Assembly: GCA_946482615.1 (NCBI GenBank)
Contig: CAMLSF010000028.1
Span: 1 to 29,854 of the forward strand
Length of the DNA stretch: 29,854 bases
Direction of reading: 5' to 3'
Source: an uncultured Chromatiaceae bacterium
GTDB lineage: Bacteria > Pseudomonadota > Gammaproteobacteria > Enterobacterales > Alteromonadaceae
Of this stretch, positions 22,708 to 29,854 are shown in pieces. The position numbers were made by a program, and so were the translations under genes. Within the stretch, counting starts at the first letter, position 1. Each line of letters starts with the position of its first letter. Below the pieces are notes generated by a model. The model made no database searches, was not told where the DNA came from, and saw only the letters and a list, made by a program, of their open reading frames with translations.

Positions 22708-25431
22708 TTAACTTTGACCGTATTTCAATTGCACAACCTGAGTGGTCTCACGCTGATGACTCAGCGCAAAATCCAGAAAAGCCTCAGGAGCTAAAGGTTT
22801 GGCATAACAATACCCCTGCACTTCATCACAGCCGCGGGCACGCAACAGATCGGCAGTGGCCGTGTCTTCCACCCCTTCAGCAATAGCTTTCAGATTAAAG
22901 CTGTGTGCCAGGGTGATAATGGATTGCACTATGGCTTCATCGTCCGGATTACGGGCTATGCCCTTGACAAAGGACTGGTCGATTTTCAGCTTGTCCACCG
23001 CAAAACGTTTCAGGTAGGCCATATTGGAGTAGCCTGTACCAAAGTCATCGATGGACAACTTCACCCCCAGAGCTTTTAACTGGGCAATAATCTGCATCAC
23101 CCGCTCTGAATCCTGCAGCAGCATTGACTCTGTCAACTCCAGTTCCAGCCATTGGGCCGGTAAACCTGACTCTTCCAGCGCCTGCCGTACTTCAGCCACT
23201 AAATCGCCCTGACGGAACTGCACAGCTGAACAATTAACTGCCACCACAAAAGGCGCCATACCTTGCTTACGCCATAACATGGCTTGCTGACAAACTTCAC
23301 GGATGAGCCAGTTACTGATCGGAATAATCATGCCGTTGGCTTCAGCCGCCGGAATAAACTCTGCCGGAGAAATCAGCCCTTCGACAGGATGTTTCCAGCG
23401 CAATAAAGCTTCAGCACCAATAATGCGGCCTGTGTGTAAGTCCAGCTGAGGCTGATACTGGATAAACAGTTGTTTTTTGCTTAACGCCTGACGCAGATCG
23501 GTTTGCAGCATCAGGCGGCGCACGCCCTGCTCTCCCATAGTTCTGTGATAAAACCTGTAGGTGTTACGGCCATCTTCTTTGGCTTTGTACAGAGCCATAT
23601 CCGCCGCTTTCAGCAAAGCTTCAAAATCAGCGCCATGCAGCACATGAATAGCCACACCTATAGAGGGCGTCACTGATACTTGCTGTGCTTCTAACTGCAG
23701 CGGTTGTTGAATTTGGGTAATAATGTCCTGCAATAACTGCTTCAGCTCTTCGTGCTGCTGCGCAATCCGTACCAGCAACAAGTATTCATCACCACCCAGC
23801 CGGGCCACAGTGTCGATACGGCTTTTAAAAGACAACAAACGTTTAGCCACCGCATGCAACACGGCATCACCGGCGTAATGCCCCAGTGAGTCATTGATGT
23901 TTTTAAAGTTATCCAAATCCAGATACAACAGAGCTATATGACCATCCTGGCCATCGACACCAGCCTGCAACTGCTCAAATCTGTCTTTTAGTAACCAGCG
24001 GTTGGGCAGGCCTGTTAATGCATCGTGATAAGCCATATAACTGATGCGTTGTTCCTGATCTTTCCGCTCAGAAATATCCTGCAAAGTCACCACAGCCCCT
24101 ATTAACTGCTGGTTTTTGATATTGGGATAAGCGCGGATCTCCACCTGAATTTGCTGCTGTTGCGCGTTAATAAAACTATGATCGTCGCAGTAAAACTCTT
24201 TGCCCTGACGGATTTGACTTAACAATCTGCCCATCAGATCCGTACGTTCGCCGTTGTGATCAACAAAATGGATCTCAAGCGGTTTAGAGGATAAATCCGT
24301 GTCTTTGGCATAACCAAACAACTGCACACAACTCTGGTTACTGAACGAACATTCGCCGCGTAAATTCAGGCCAAAAATAGGATGGCCTACCGAGTGCAAC
24401 AGCAACCTGATGTATTCTTCTTTTGCCTGCAATTCTTTGGCTGAGCGCTGCTCTTTGGCTCTGGTTTTTTGCAGGCGACGGCTGAAAATAAAACTCAGCA
24501 GACAAATCAGCACAGATAACACAGTCGCCAGCGCTGAACTTAAATACCATTCCGCCAGATAATCTTTGCTGGCGTACCCTGTGACGACAACAAAAGGATA
24601 AGAGCCCAGTCTTTTAAAACCATACAAACGTTTCACCGCATCTACTCTGGAATGCATAAAAAGCACCCCTTCGTTTTGGCCTTCCGCCAGTTGCTGATCT
24701 ATTAAATCGGCCTCATAGCGTGGCATTTTTTCAGTCCACTCTGGCTGACGTACTACTGTGGCAGGCGGGTCGATACGGCGCAGTGTTAATACACCGGCAG
24801 GCCCCAGCTCCACCTGGGCAAACAACTTGCGGATGGTCTCAAGCGACACAGATGTGGCAATCCAGCCATTGAGTTCATGTTGCTGATTAAATAAAGGCAC
24901 GGCCAGCGCCAGTCTGTTGTCTGAGCTTTGTTCAAACAGCAGTTCAGGTAATTTTGGCTTATTCACCAAAGCCGGAATTTGCGAAAAATACAGCTGCGGA
25001 TCTCCACCTTCAGTGCTGAGCAGAGCCGAGCCATATTTACTCAGCACAATCAGCGGAGGCAATTCCGGGAAACGACTGGTCAGAGTCTGCAGGTGCTGGC
25101 GCAGCGTCTCCTGTTCCAGCTGACTTTTATCCAGCAAAGTGCTGTCCAGCATCTGCGCCACACTGCTGAGCTGAGTCTGTACCGGGTGCAATAAACCGGC
25201 GTTTAGTCTGGACTCCAGCGTCAGATTGATATTATGCAAATCAGCTTTGGCCTGACGTTCGGTTTGCAGATAAGAGATCAATAAAAAACCGCAGAGTAAC
25301 AAGCCAATACTCAGGTATAAAATCAGCCATAAACCGGTTTTGGCTGCCACAACTGTGATCTGTGGCTTGCTGTTTGTGTCAGCAGCGCCTGAAAAATGCT
25401 CTGATGTCACAGGAAAATGGATACTGTTCAT
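22708..25431 (-). CDS. Membrane sensor with PAS, GGDEF and EAL domains (c-di-GMP turnover)
   Basis: 907 residues. Span 1 is at about 32-51, a periplasmic sensor of about 250 residues (Cache-like by layout) follows, and span 2 is at about 303-322. Next come a short coiled coil and a PAS domain (about 338-455), a GGDEF domain (about 460-620) and an EAL domain (about 640-890). The GGDEF signature is RLGGDEY and looks catalytically possible. The inhibitory I-site (RxxD five residues before it) reads SRID, so the Arg is missing and product inhibition is unlikely there. The EAL domain retains all expected residues: GAEALLRW, Asn in VNCSAVQF, Glu in LTESMLL, DDFGTGYS, Lys in DKLKIDQSF, and EGVED. 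It should therefore be an active phosphodiesterase. The gene follows a chemotaxis receptor gene by 69 bases. GGGA precedes the ATG. Confidence 0.92.
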   Translation of the reverse strand: MNSIHFPVTSEHFSGAADTNSKPQITVVAAKTGLWLILYLSIGLLLCGFLLISYLQTERQAKADLHNINLTLESRLNAGLLHPVQTQLSSVAQMLDSTLLDKSQLEQETLRQHLQTLTSRFPELPPLIVLSKYGSALLSTEGGDPQLYFSQIPALVNKPKLPELLFEQSSDNRLALAVPLFNQQHELNGWIATSVSLETIRKLFAQVELGPAGVLTLRRIDPPATVVRQPEWTEKMPRYEADLIDQQLAEGQNEGVLFMHSRVDAVKRLYGFKRLGSYPFVVVTGYASKDYLAEWYLSSALATVLSVLICLLSFIFSRRLQKTRAKEQRSAKELQAKEEYIRLLLHSVGHPIFGLNLRGECSFSNQSCVQLFGYAKDTDLSSKPLEIHFVDHNGERTDLMGRLLSQIRQGKEFYCDDHSFINAQQQQIQVEIRAYPNIKNQQLIGAVVTLQDISERKDQEQRISYMAYHDALTGLPNRWLLKDRFEQLQAGVDGQDGHIALLYLDLDNFKNINDSLGHYAGDAVLHAVAKRLLSFKSRIDTVARLGGDEYLLLVRIAQQHEELKQLLQDIITQIQQPLQLEAQQVSVTPSIGVAIHVLHGADFEALLKAADMALYKAKEDGRNTYRFYHRTMGEQGVRRLMLQTDLRQALSKKQLFIQYQPQLDLHTGRIIGAEALLRWKHPVEGLISPAEFIPAAEANGMIIPISNWLIREVCQQAMLWRKQGMAPFVVAVNCSAVQFRQGDLVAEVRQALEESGLPAQWLELELTESMLLQDSERVMQIIAQLKALGVKLSIDDFGTGYSNMAYLKRFAVDKLKIDQSFVKGIARNPDDEAIVQSIITLAHSFNLKAIAEGVEDTATADLLRARGCDEVQGYCYAKPLAPEAFLDFALSHQRETTQVVQLKYGQS

Positions 25432-25443
25432 AGTGTTATCCCA

Positions 25444-25491
25444 CTGAACCTCTGCAGACCCCTGTGCTTTGACAAGGGTCTGCTTGTTCAG
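25444..25491. other. Three-tier inverted repeat between the MCP and GGDEF-EAL genes
   Basis: CTGAAC/GTTCAG (25444-25449 and 25486-25491), GCAGACCC/GGGTCTGC (25454-25461 and 25476-25483) and TGT/ACA (25463-25465 and 25472-25474) nest around the loop GCTTTG: 17 pairs with small bulges. It fills most of the 69-base gap. On the minus-strand RNA it ends just before TGGGATAACACT and the ATG. There is no T-run, so an mRNA-stabilising or translational-control hairpin is as likely as a terminator. Confidence 0.6.
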
Positions 25492-25500
25492 AGCTTGAAG

Positions 25501-27129
25501 TTAAAAGGCGAAACGGTCGACTAAACCTGCCAGATTTACTGCCAGTTTGGATAACTCCTGACTGGCTTGCGAAGTCTGGCTGGCACCGGCCGCAGTTTGA
25601 GTGGATAAATCACGGATTTTTAACAGACTTTGGTCAACTTCCCTGGCCACTAACGCCTGTTGTTCAGTCGCACCTGCTATCGCCAGATTACGTTCGTTAA
25701 TCTGCGAAATGGCCAGCGTGATTTGACGTAAGGCCTGGTCTGCCGCTTTGGCTTGTTCCAGAGTGGCTTCAGCCTGCTGTGCACTGAACTGCAGTGAATG
25801 CACTGTATCATCGGTCTGGTGTTGCACAGTGTTGATCATATGTTCAATTTCCAGCGTTGACTGCTGGGTACGTTGCGCCAGCGAGCGCACCTCATCAGCC
25901 ACGACCGCAAAACCACGACCACTTTCACCCGCTCTGGCAGCTTCGATGGCGGCATTTAATGCCAGCAGATTGGTTTGGTCAGCTATGGTACGTATCACTT
26001 CCAGCACTTTGCTGATACTTTGGGTGTGAGTCGCCAGAGTTTCAGCTTTATCAGAAACCGACATCACATTAGTGACCAAATCTTCAATCAGGCTGATGGA
26101 CTGCGCCACCCGCTGATTGCCATCTTTGGCTTCACGGTCAGACAACTGCGACAGCTGAGATGTCGACACTGCATTGCCTGCCACTTCATTCACTGCAGAG
26201 GTCATTTGTGACATAGCGGTCGCTGTCAGTTCAATTTCAGTACTTTGTTGCTGTAAGTCGTTGGTACTGCTCCAGATCACTGTATTCATTTCTTCAGTGG
26301 CTGAGGCCAGTTGCACAGCAGAATCGCGGATATTTTCGATGACGTCTTTCAGGTTTTTCCGCATCACGTCCATAGCACGCAGCAAAAAGGCCGGTTCATC
26401 ATTGCCGTTGCACTCTATGCTTTGGCTTAAATCACCACTGGCAATAGTTTCAGCGGCCAGTAAGGCTTTGCGGACAGGCAAAACTATGCTGCGGGTCAGC
26501 ACTACAGCCAGCACTATAGTCAGTATAACGGCCAGCAGTAAGGTCATACGTACCAACAAAGAAGACTGCCCGAAGCTGTGTTCATTCAGAGCAACAGCCT
26601 GAGCCGAACCTGCTTTGTTATAGGCAATCAGCTTTTCTAAGTTCAGACTGATACTGGCGCCACCTTCGCTTAACTGGCGGCTTAAAGATTCAGCTTCAGC
26701 ATCGCTCAGGTTGTGCTGTTCAGCCAGACTGATCAGTTGGTTCAGATCATCAAAGTACAAGGTCAGGCTACGCTCCAGCGCCGTCATGGTGGCCAGCTCT
26801 GTTTCTGCTAAATCACGCAGTTTGTATTGCTCTTCCAGCTGCACTATCTCTGCACTGGCTTTATTGATCAGCGCTTTGCTTTTTGCCCGCACTGCATCGT
26901 CTTTGCTGGCTCTGAATCTTTGCCCTTCCAGCCGCACAGTGCCAATTCTGTTATTCAGCTCCAGCAAGGTATTGATACCAGCTAACCAGTGCTGATCGAT
27001 CTCTTTGGTGGCCTGATTCAGCCGCTGCATTTGTGACAAGCTGAAAAAGCCTAAAAACAACATAATTAACGTCAGTAACGCAAAACCACTGGCTGCTCTT
27101 TTTCCGATACTTATTTTTCTTAACAGCAT
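25501..27129 (-). CDS. Methyl-accepting chemotaxis protein, paralogue of the one at 18839-20461
   Basis: 542 residues, with AGGAG before the ATG. Membrane span 1 is at about 12-30 ([20 protein letters not shown]), a periplasmic helical 4HB-type region of about 150 residues follows, and span 2 is near 190-210 ([20 protein letters not shown]). The HAMP domain ([20 protein letters not shown]) and the signalling domain with [20 protein letters not shown] then [12 protein letters not shown] complete it. It ends VDRFAF without a pentapeptide tether. The HAMP and signalling parts are close to the other receptor of this window while the sensor parts differ, as expected when ligands have diverged. The GGDEF-EAL gene is downstream, behind a strong hairpin. 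Confidence 0.92.
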   Translation of the reverse strand: MLLRKISIGKRAASGFALLTLIMLFLGFFSLSQMQRLNQATKEIDQHWLAGINTLLELNNRIGTVRLEGQRFRASKDDAVRAKSKALINKASAEIVQLEEQYKLRDLAETELATMTALERSLTLYFDDLNQLISLAEQHNLSDAEAESLSRQLSEGGASISLNLEKLIAYNKAGSAQAVALNEHSFGQSSLLVRMTLLLAVILTIVLAVVLTRSIVLPVRKALLAAETIASGDLSQSIECNGNDEPAFLLRAMDVMRKNLKDVIENIRDSAVQLASATEEMNTVIWSSTNDLQQQSTEIELTATAMSQMTSAVNEVAGNAVSTSQLSQLSDREAKDGNQRVAQSISLIEDLVTNVMSVSDKAETLATHTQSISKVLEVIRTIADQTNLLALNAAIEAARAGESGRGFAVVADEVRSLAQRTQQSTLEIEHMINTVQHQTDDTVHSLQFSAQQAEATLEQAKAADQALRQITLAISQINERNLAIAGATEQQALVAREVDQSLLKIRDLSTQTAAGASQTSQASQELSKLAVNLAGLVDRFAF

Positions 27130-27215
27130 GAGATGCTCCTTCCAACATAAACCTCAGGGTTCAGCCACAACACAGCAGAAGTGGCACATAGTGAGTCAAC
27201 AGACTGAAACTTGTG

Positions 27216-27314
27216 ACCTTGGGTAAATGCTAAGGCAAGGCTGAAGCTGAAACACTTCTACCTGGGGTAAGGGCAACTAAGGAAATGGTTTAGGCAATTA
27301 AAACCTTGGTATAA
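27216..27314 (+). repeat. Three ACC-N2/3-GGTA repeats spaced 43-44 bp upstream of the MCP gene
   Basis: ACCTTGGGTAAATGC begins at 27216, ACCTGGGGTAAGGGC at 27260 and ACCTTGGTATAAGC at 27303, with spacings of 44 and 43 bases, about four helical turns each. Each contains an ACC/GGT dyad with 2-3 central bases. A fourth copy, ATACCGGGGTAT, is at 27797-27808. They lie in the 218-bp region between the receiver gene and the MCP gene. I infer binding sites of a dimeric regulator, most simply the FixJ-type protein encoded next door. Confidence 0.45.
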
Positions 27315-27323
27315 GCAGCGGCT

Positions 27324-27349
27324 AAAAAAACAGCTGAACCCTGCTGTTT
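27324..27349 (-). terminator. Rho-independent terminator of the kinase/FixJ/receiver operon
   Basis: On the minus strand AAACAGC (27349-27343) pairs with GCTGTTT (27334-27328) around AGGGTTCA. The second arm runs into further Ts, giving seven in a row. The hairpin overlaps the stop codon of the receiver gene. Confidence 0.65.
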
Positions 27350-27713
27350 ACAGCAGAGTTTCCAGCACCTTCAGCATTTCGGCCGAGCTGAAAGGCTTAC
27401 TGAGAAAAGCGCTGGCACCACCGGCCAATGCTTTTTGTTTTAAGCTCTCTTCAAAAAAAGCTGTGAGTAATACCACAGGAACAGGAGGGGTCATTTGTTG
27501 CAACAGCCCCAGCACTTCAAAACCGCTCATGCCGGGCATTTGCACATCGGAAATCACGCAGGACACCAGGGTTAATTGGTCTGAGGCCAATAATTGACGG
27601 CCTGAAGCAAAGGTTTCTACCTTAAATCCCAGGCTACGCAGAAAGCTGCCTAAAGCAATACGGACAGAATCGTCGTCATCAAGCACATAAATCAAAGGCG
27701 GTTTCAACTGCAT
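27348..27713 (-). CDS. Stand-alone receiver-domain response regulator
   Basis: 121 residues from the ATG at 27713, which puts MQLKPPLIYVLDDD at the start as in related receivers; a TTG at 27731 would add six residues. GGAG is very close to the ATG, so the start is uncertain. It is a complete receiver with the acidic cluster DDDD (12-15), phospho-acceptor Asp56 in VISDVQMPG, the Thr in LLTAF and Lys-Pro in FLSKPF. There is no output domain. It is close to the receiver of the upstream FixJ-type protein (same PPxIYVLDDD start), so it may compete for phosphate from the same kinase as a sink, or act on motility. It lies 94 bases downstream of the FixJ-type gene, same strand. Confidence 0.87.
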   Translation of the reverse strand: MQLKPPLIYVLDDDDSVRIALGSFLRSLGFKVETFASGRQLLASDQLTLVSCVISDVQMPGMSGFEVLGLLQQMTPPVPVVLLTAFFEESLKQKALAGGASAFLSKPFSSAEMLKVLETLL

Positions 27714-27796
27714 ACTCCAGGTAGCCAACAAAACTTGTACAGCGTTTTGTTTTTAACAGGAACACAGCTTAACCGATAAAGAAAAAGCAGAACATT

Positions 27797-27808
27797 ATAC
27801 CGGGGTAT
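27797..27808. promoter_or_regulatory. ATACC-GG-GGTAT dyad before the receiver gene
   Basis: ATACCGGGGTAT is a 5-base inverted repeat with a 2-base centre, just past the FixJ-type stop codon and about 90 bases before the receiver start. It resembles the ACC-N-GGTA repeats at 27216-27314. Confidence 0.35.
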
Positions 27809-28443
27809 TAACTTTTACTCAGTTCCAACTGTCCGGCCATACGAACCAGTTCAGCAAAATTTTTCGCCTGCATTTTTTTCATCATATTACCGCGATGAAT
27901 CTTTACTGTGATCAGGCTTAAATTCAGCTGGTCTGCAATTTGTTTATTCAGCAAACCTGCCACAGCCATCCGCATCACTTGCTGCTCCCTGTTGGTTAAC
28001 GAGTTGAAGCATTGACGCAATTCATCAGACACAGAATCCGCAGCCAGACGTTGCTGATCTTTTTGTAAGGCCGCCGCTATGGCGTCCAGTAAATCCTGTT
28101 CACGGAAAGGTTTGGCCAGAAAATCCACAGCACCGGATTTCATTGCTTTGACCGTCATCGGAATATCACCGTGGCCTGTGATAAAAATCACCGGCAAGTC
28201 GATGCCTTTTTCCAGTAACTGACGATGAAAATCCAGACCATTAGCAAACTGCAGCCGCACATCGAGGATCAGACAACTGGGTACTGCCGCCAGGCTGACC
28301 TGCTGAAATTCGGCCACAGTAGCAAAGACTTCGGCTTTTAAGCCCACTGAGCGCAATAAACTGCTTAATGAATCCCGCACTGCCGGGTCATCATCCAGCA
28401 CATAGACTATGGGCGGTTTAGCCCCTGATGCAGTCTTAATCAC
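27808..28443 (-). CDS. FixJ/NarL-family response regulator
   Basis: I choose the GTG at 28443 (211 residues, the usual FixJ length). It overlaps the kinase stop as GTGA, with GGA seven bases upstream; the longer ATG reading from 28515 would overlap the kinase by 76 bases and adds a Ser/Ala-rich tail. The receiver has LDDDP, phospho-acceptor Asp61 (LILDVRL), Thr in FITGHGD and Lys in FLAKPF. The C-terminal LuxR-type HTH is SLTNREQQVMRMAVAGLLNK, followed by QIADQLNLSLITVKIHRGNM. The protein should be phosphorylated by the kinase encoded just upstream and bind DNA as a dimer. Its targets are unknown; the ACC-N-GGTA repeats nearby are candidates. Confidence 0.92.
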   Translation of the reverse strand: MIKTASGAKPPIVYVLDDDPAVRDSLSSLLRSVGLKAEVFATVAEFQQVSLAAVPSCLILDVRLQFANGLDFHRQLLEKGIDLPVIFITGHGDIPMTVKAMKSGAVDFLAKPFREQDLLDAIAAALQKDQQRLAADSVSDELRQCFNSLTNREQQVMRMAVAGLLNKQIADQLNLSLITVKIHRGNMMKKMQAKNFAELVRMAGQLELSKS

Positions 28444-29846
28444 AGAGGATCCGCTGCCAGTTGCGGCAGTTGCAGACAAAACACTGCTCCGGGAGGCTGC
28501 TTTTGTTCTGCCCATAACAAGCCATGATGTGCCTCAGCAATACTGCGACAAATAGATAAGCCCATGCCCATACCTTCTGATTTTGTACTGTAAAATGCAT
28601 CAAATAATAATGGATAATCCGCAGCTGTAATACCAGCACCGGAATCAGCTACTGTTAACAGCCAGTTTTGCTGATCCGGCACTACTGTGACTGTCAAATA
28701 ACGTTCAGACAGCGCAGTCTGCTCCATCGCCTGTTGGGCATTCACCAGCAAGTTAATCAATATTTGCTGTAACTGAATTTTATCTCCAGCCACCCAAAGC
28801 GGCCTGTCAGCCAACTGCAGACTGATTTGAATATGATGACGTTGCAGCTCCTTTTCAAGCAATAACACCGACTCAGAAATCACTTCACGTAAATCCAGCT
28901 GCAGCAAAGTCACAGTGCCTTTTTTCGACAAGGTGCGGATCCGTTTCACCACTTCAGCTGCTCTGTGTGCTTCTTTGACTATGGCACTGACACAGGAACT
29001 GATTTCAGGTAGATCGGGTTCTGGCCTGTTCATCCAGCGCAATGAGGCTTCGGCACTCATGCTGATGGACGCCAAAGGCTGATTAATTTCATGAGCCAGT
29101 GATGCAGACATCTGACCTAAAGTGCTCAATCTGTTGGCCTGCTCCAGCGCTAATTGCTGCACCCGGAGTTTATCTTCAGCAAAGCGGCTTTCGGTCAAAT
29201 CGTTGTTACTGATCAAAATAGACTGAGCTTTACCTTTGGCATCCAAAGCCACAGACCAGCGACTGGCCACTACCACTGGCCGTCCGGATTGATGCCGCTC
29301 TGTCAGTTCACCTTCAAAATGACCAGTGGCGAGCAGCTGCTGCATCGCGTTTTCCGGTGTGTTGAGCAACTGACATAAGGTTTTGCCTATTGCCTGCTCC
29401 CTGCTCCAGCCATATAAGTTGCTCGCGCCCTTATTCCAGCTGGTGATCACCCCCTTCATATCGCAGGTTAAAATGGCGTCATGAGTTTGCGACAATAAAT
29501 ACACTTGTTGTTGCAGCAAAGCTTTAGCGGTCTGGCTTTTCAGTGCCAGCACAGTGGTAATTGCAATAGCAGCAAGGCTTATCAGGCAACGGGCAAAAGC
29601 CGAGCTGTGTAAAGTCGCGCCATGCGACATAAAAAATGCAGTCAGGGTCAGCACTATGCACAAGGCGCCAACAGCAATAACGCCACGTTTTGAAAACATT
29701 TCGGCGGCCATCAGCACCACAATGACATAAAGCACAGCCACCGCAATTTGCAGTGAAGTGATAGTATCGGCAATAAAAATAGCTGCAGTGACAGCAGCAC
29801 CAAATCCATACATCAAAGTGCTGACTGAGCTATGTGTAACCAGCAT
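28440..29846 (-). CDS. PAS-domain sensor histidine kinase (FixL-like organisation)
   Basis: 468 residues from the ATG at 29846; the frame remains open to the window edge, so a start further upstream is possible. Residues about 10-105 contain four hydrophobic helices with very short loops, so sensing is in the membrane or cytoplasm. A PAS domain follows (about 115-222; AILTCDMKGVITSWNKGASN). I see no sign that it binds haem. The HisKA domain has the phospho-accepting His252 in LAHEINQPL, a FixL/DctB-type H-box. The ATPase domain has the N-box NLLVNAQQAM, DSGAGI and GMGMGLSI. It overlaps the FixJ-type gene by four bases, showing a cognate pair. The signal is unknown. Confidence 0.9.
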   Translation of the reverse strand: MLVTHSSVSTLMYGFGAAVTAAIFIADTITSLQIAVAVLYVIVVLMAAEMFSKRGVIAVGALCIVLTLTAFFMSHGATLHSSAFARCLISLAAIAITTVLALKSQTAKALLQQQVYLLSQTHDAILTCDMKGVITSWNKGASNLYGWSREQAIGKTLCQLLNTPENAMQQLLATGHFEGELTERHQSGRPVVVASRWSVALDAKGKAQSILISNNDLTESRFAEDKLRVQQLALEQANRLSTLGQMSASLAHEINQPLASISMSAEASLRWMNRPEPDLPEISSCVSAIVKEAHRAAEVVKRIRTLSKKGTVTLLQLDLREVISESVLLLEKELQRHHIQISLQLADRPLWVAGDKIQLQQILINLLVNAQQAMEQTALSERYLTVTVVPDQQNWLLTVADSGAGITAADYPLLFDAFYSTKSEGMGMGLSICRSIAEAHHGLLWAEQKQPPGAVFCLQLPQLAADPL

Positions 29847-29854
29847 TCGTTTTT

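Noticed and set aside
28444..28515. Extra 24-residue N-terminus of the FixJ-type protein
   Set aside because: It overlaps the end of the kinase gene, is low-complexity Ser/Ala, and the GTGA overlap at 28440-28443 gives the normal family length.

Overview
The window looks like chromosomal DNA of a free-living, motile gammaproteobacterium. Protein style and gene content suggest the Rheinheimera/Alishewanella/Alteromonadales area: several methyl-accepting chemotaxis proteins, a GGDEF-EAL protein, a FixJ-type two-component system, secreted hydrolases and a sigma-54 activator. The genus is inferred from general character, not from a marker gene. I see no rRNA, tRNA, CRISPR array, transposase or integrase.

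Left part (1-9900): the tail of a ThiF/MoeB-type adenylyltransferase; a short-chain dehydrogenase divergent from a GlxA/AraC regulator; a small ABM-fold monooxygenase; a second dehydrogenase translationally coupled to a chemotaxis receptor that has an unusual C-terminal module; a rhodanese; a secreted lipase-like hydrolase coupled to a membrane-anchored periplasmic protein of unknown role; a small secreted six-cysteine protein; and a YfeW-like serine hydrolase.

Middle (9900-18840): a large SNF2 helicase with a SWIM zinc finger, then a compact, AT-richer two-gene cassette (AAA_15-type ATPase plus RloB/TOPRIM-like protein) that looks like an anti-phage module. Next comes a stress-envelope cluster: DUF1328 protein plus a Lys/Glu/Ala-rich lipoprotein, a sigma-54 activator with a degenerate receiver, a small helical protein, and a periplasmic double-BON protein. 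Two of these transcription units (DUF1328-lipoprotein and BON) are preceded by near-identical GG-N10-GC sigma-54 promoter candidates (TGGCAT-N5-TGGCW). I infer that the activator encoded between them controls both.

Right part (18840-29854): everything is on the minus strand and concerns sensing. In transcription order: PAS histidine kinase, FixJ-type regulator, stand-alone receiver, chemotaxis receptor, GGDEF-EAL protein, DMT transporter, a second DMT transporter and a second chemotaxis receptor. The order MCP-(EAL)-DMT-DMT-MCP suggests duplicated MCP/DMT partners. A perfect FNR-type box lies upstream of the DMT-MCP pair. Copies of an ACC-N2/3-GGTA motif, three of them spaced 43-44 bp, sit around the receiver gene and upstream of the second receptor; they are candidate targets of the FixJ-type protein.
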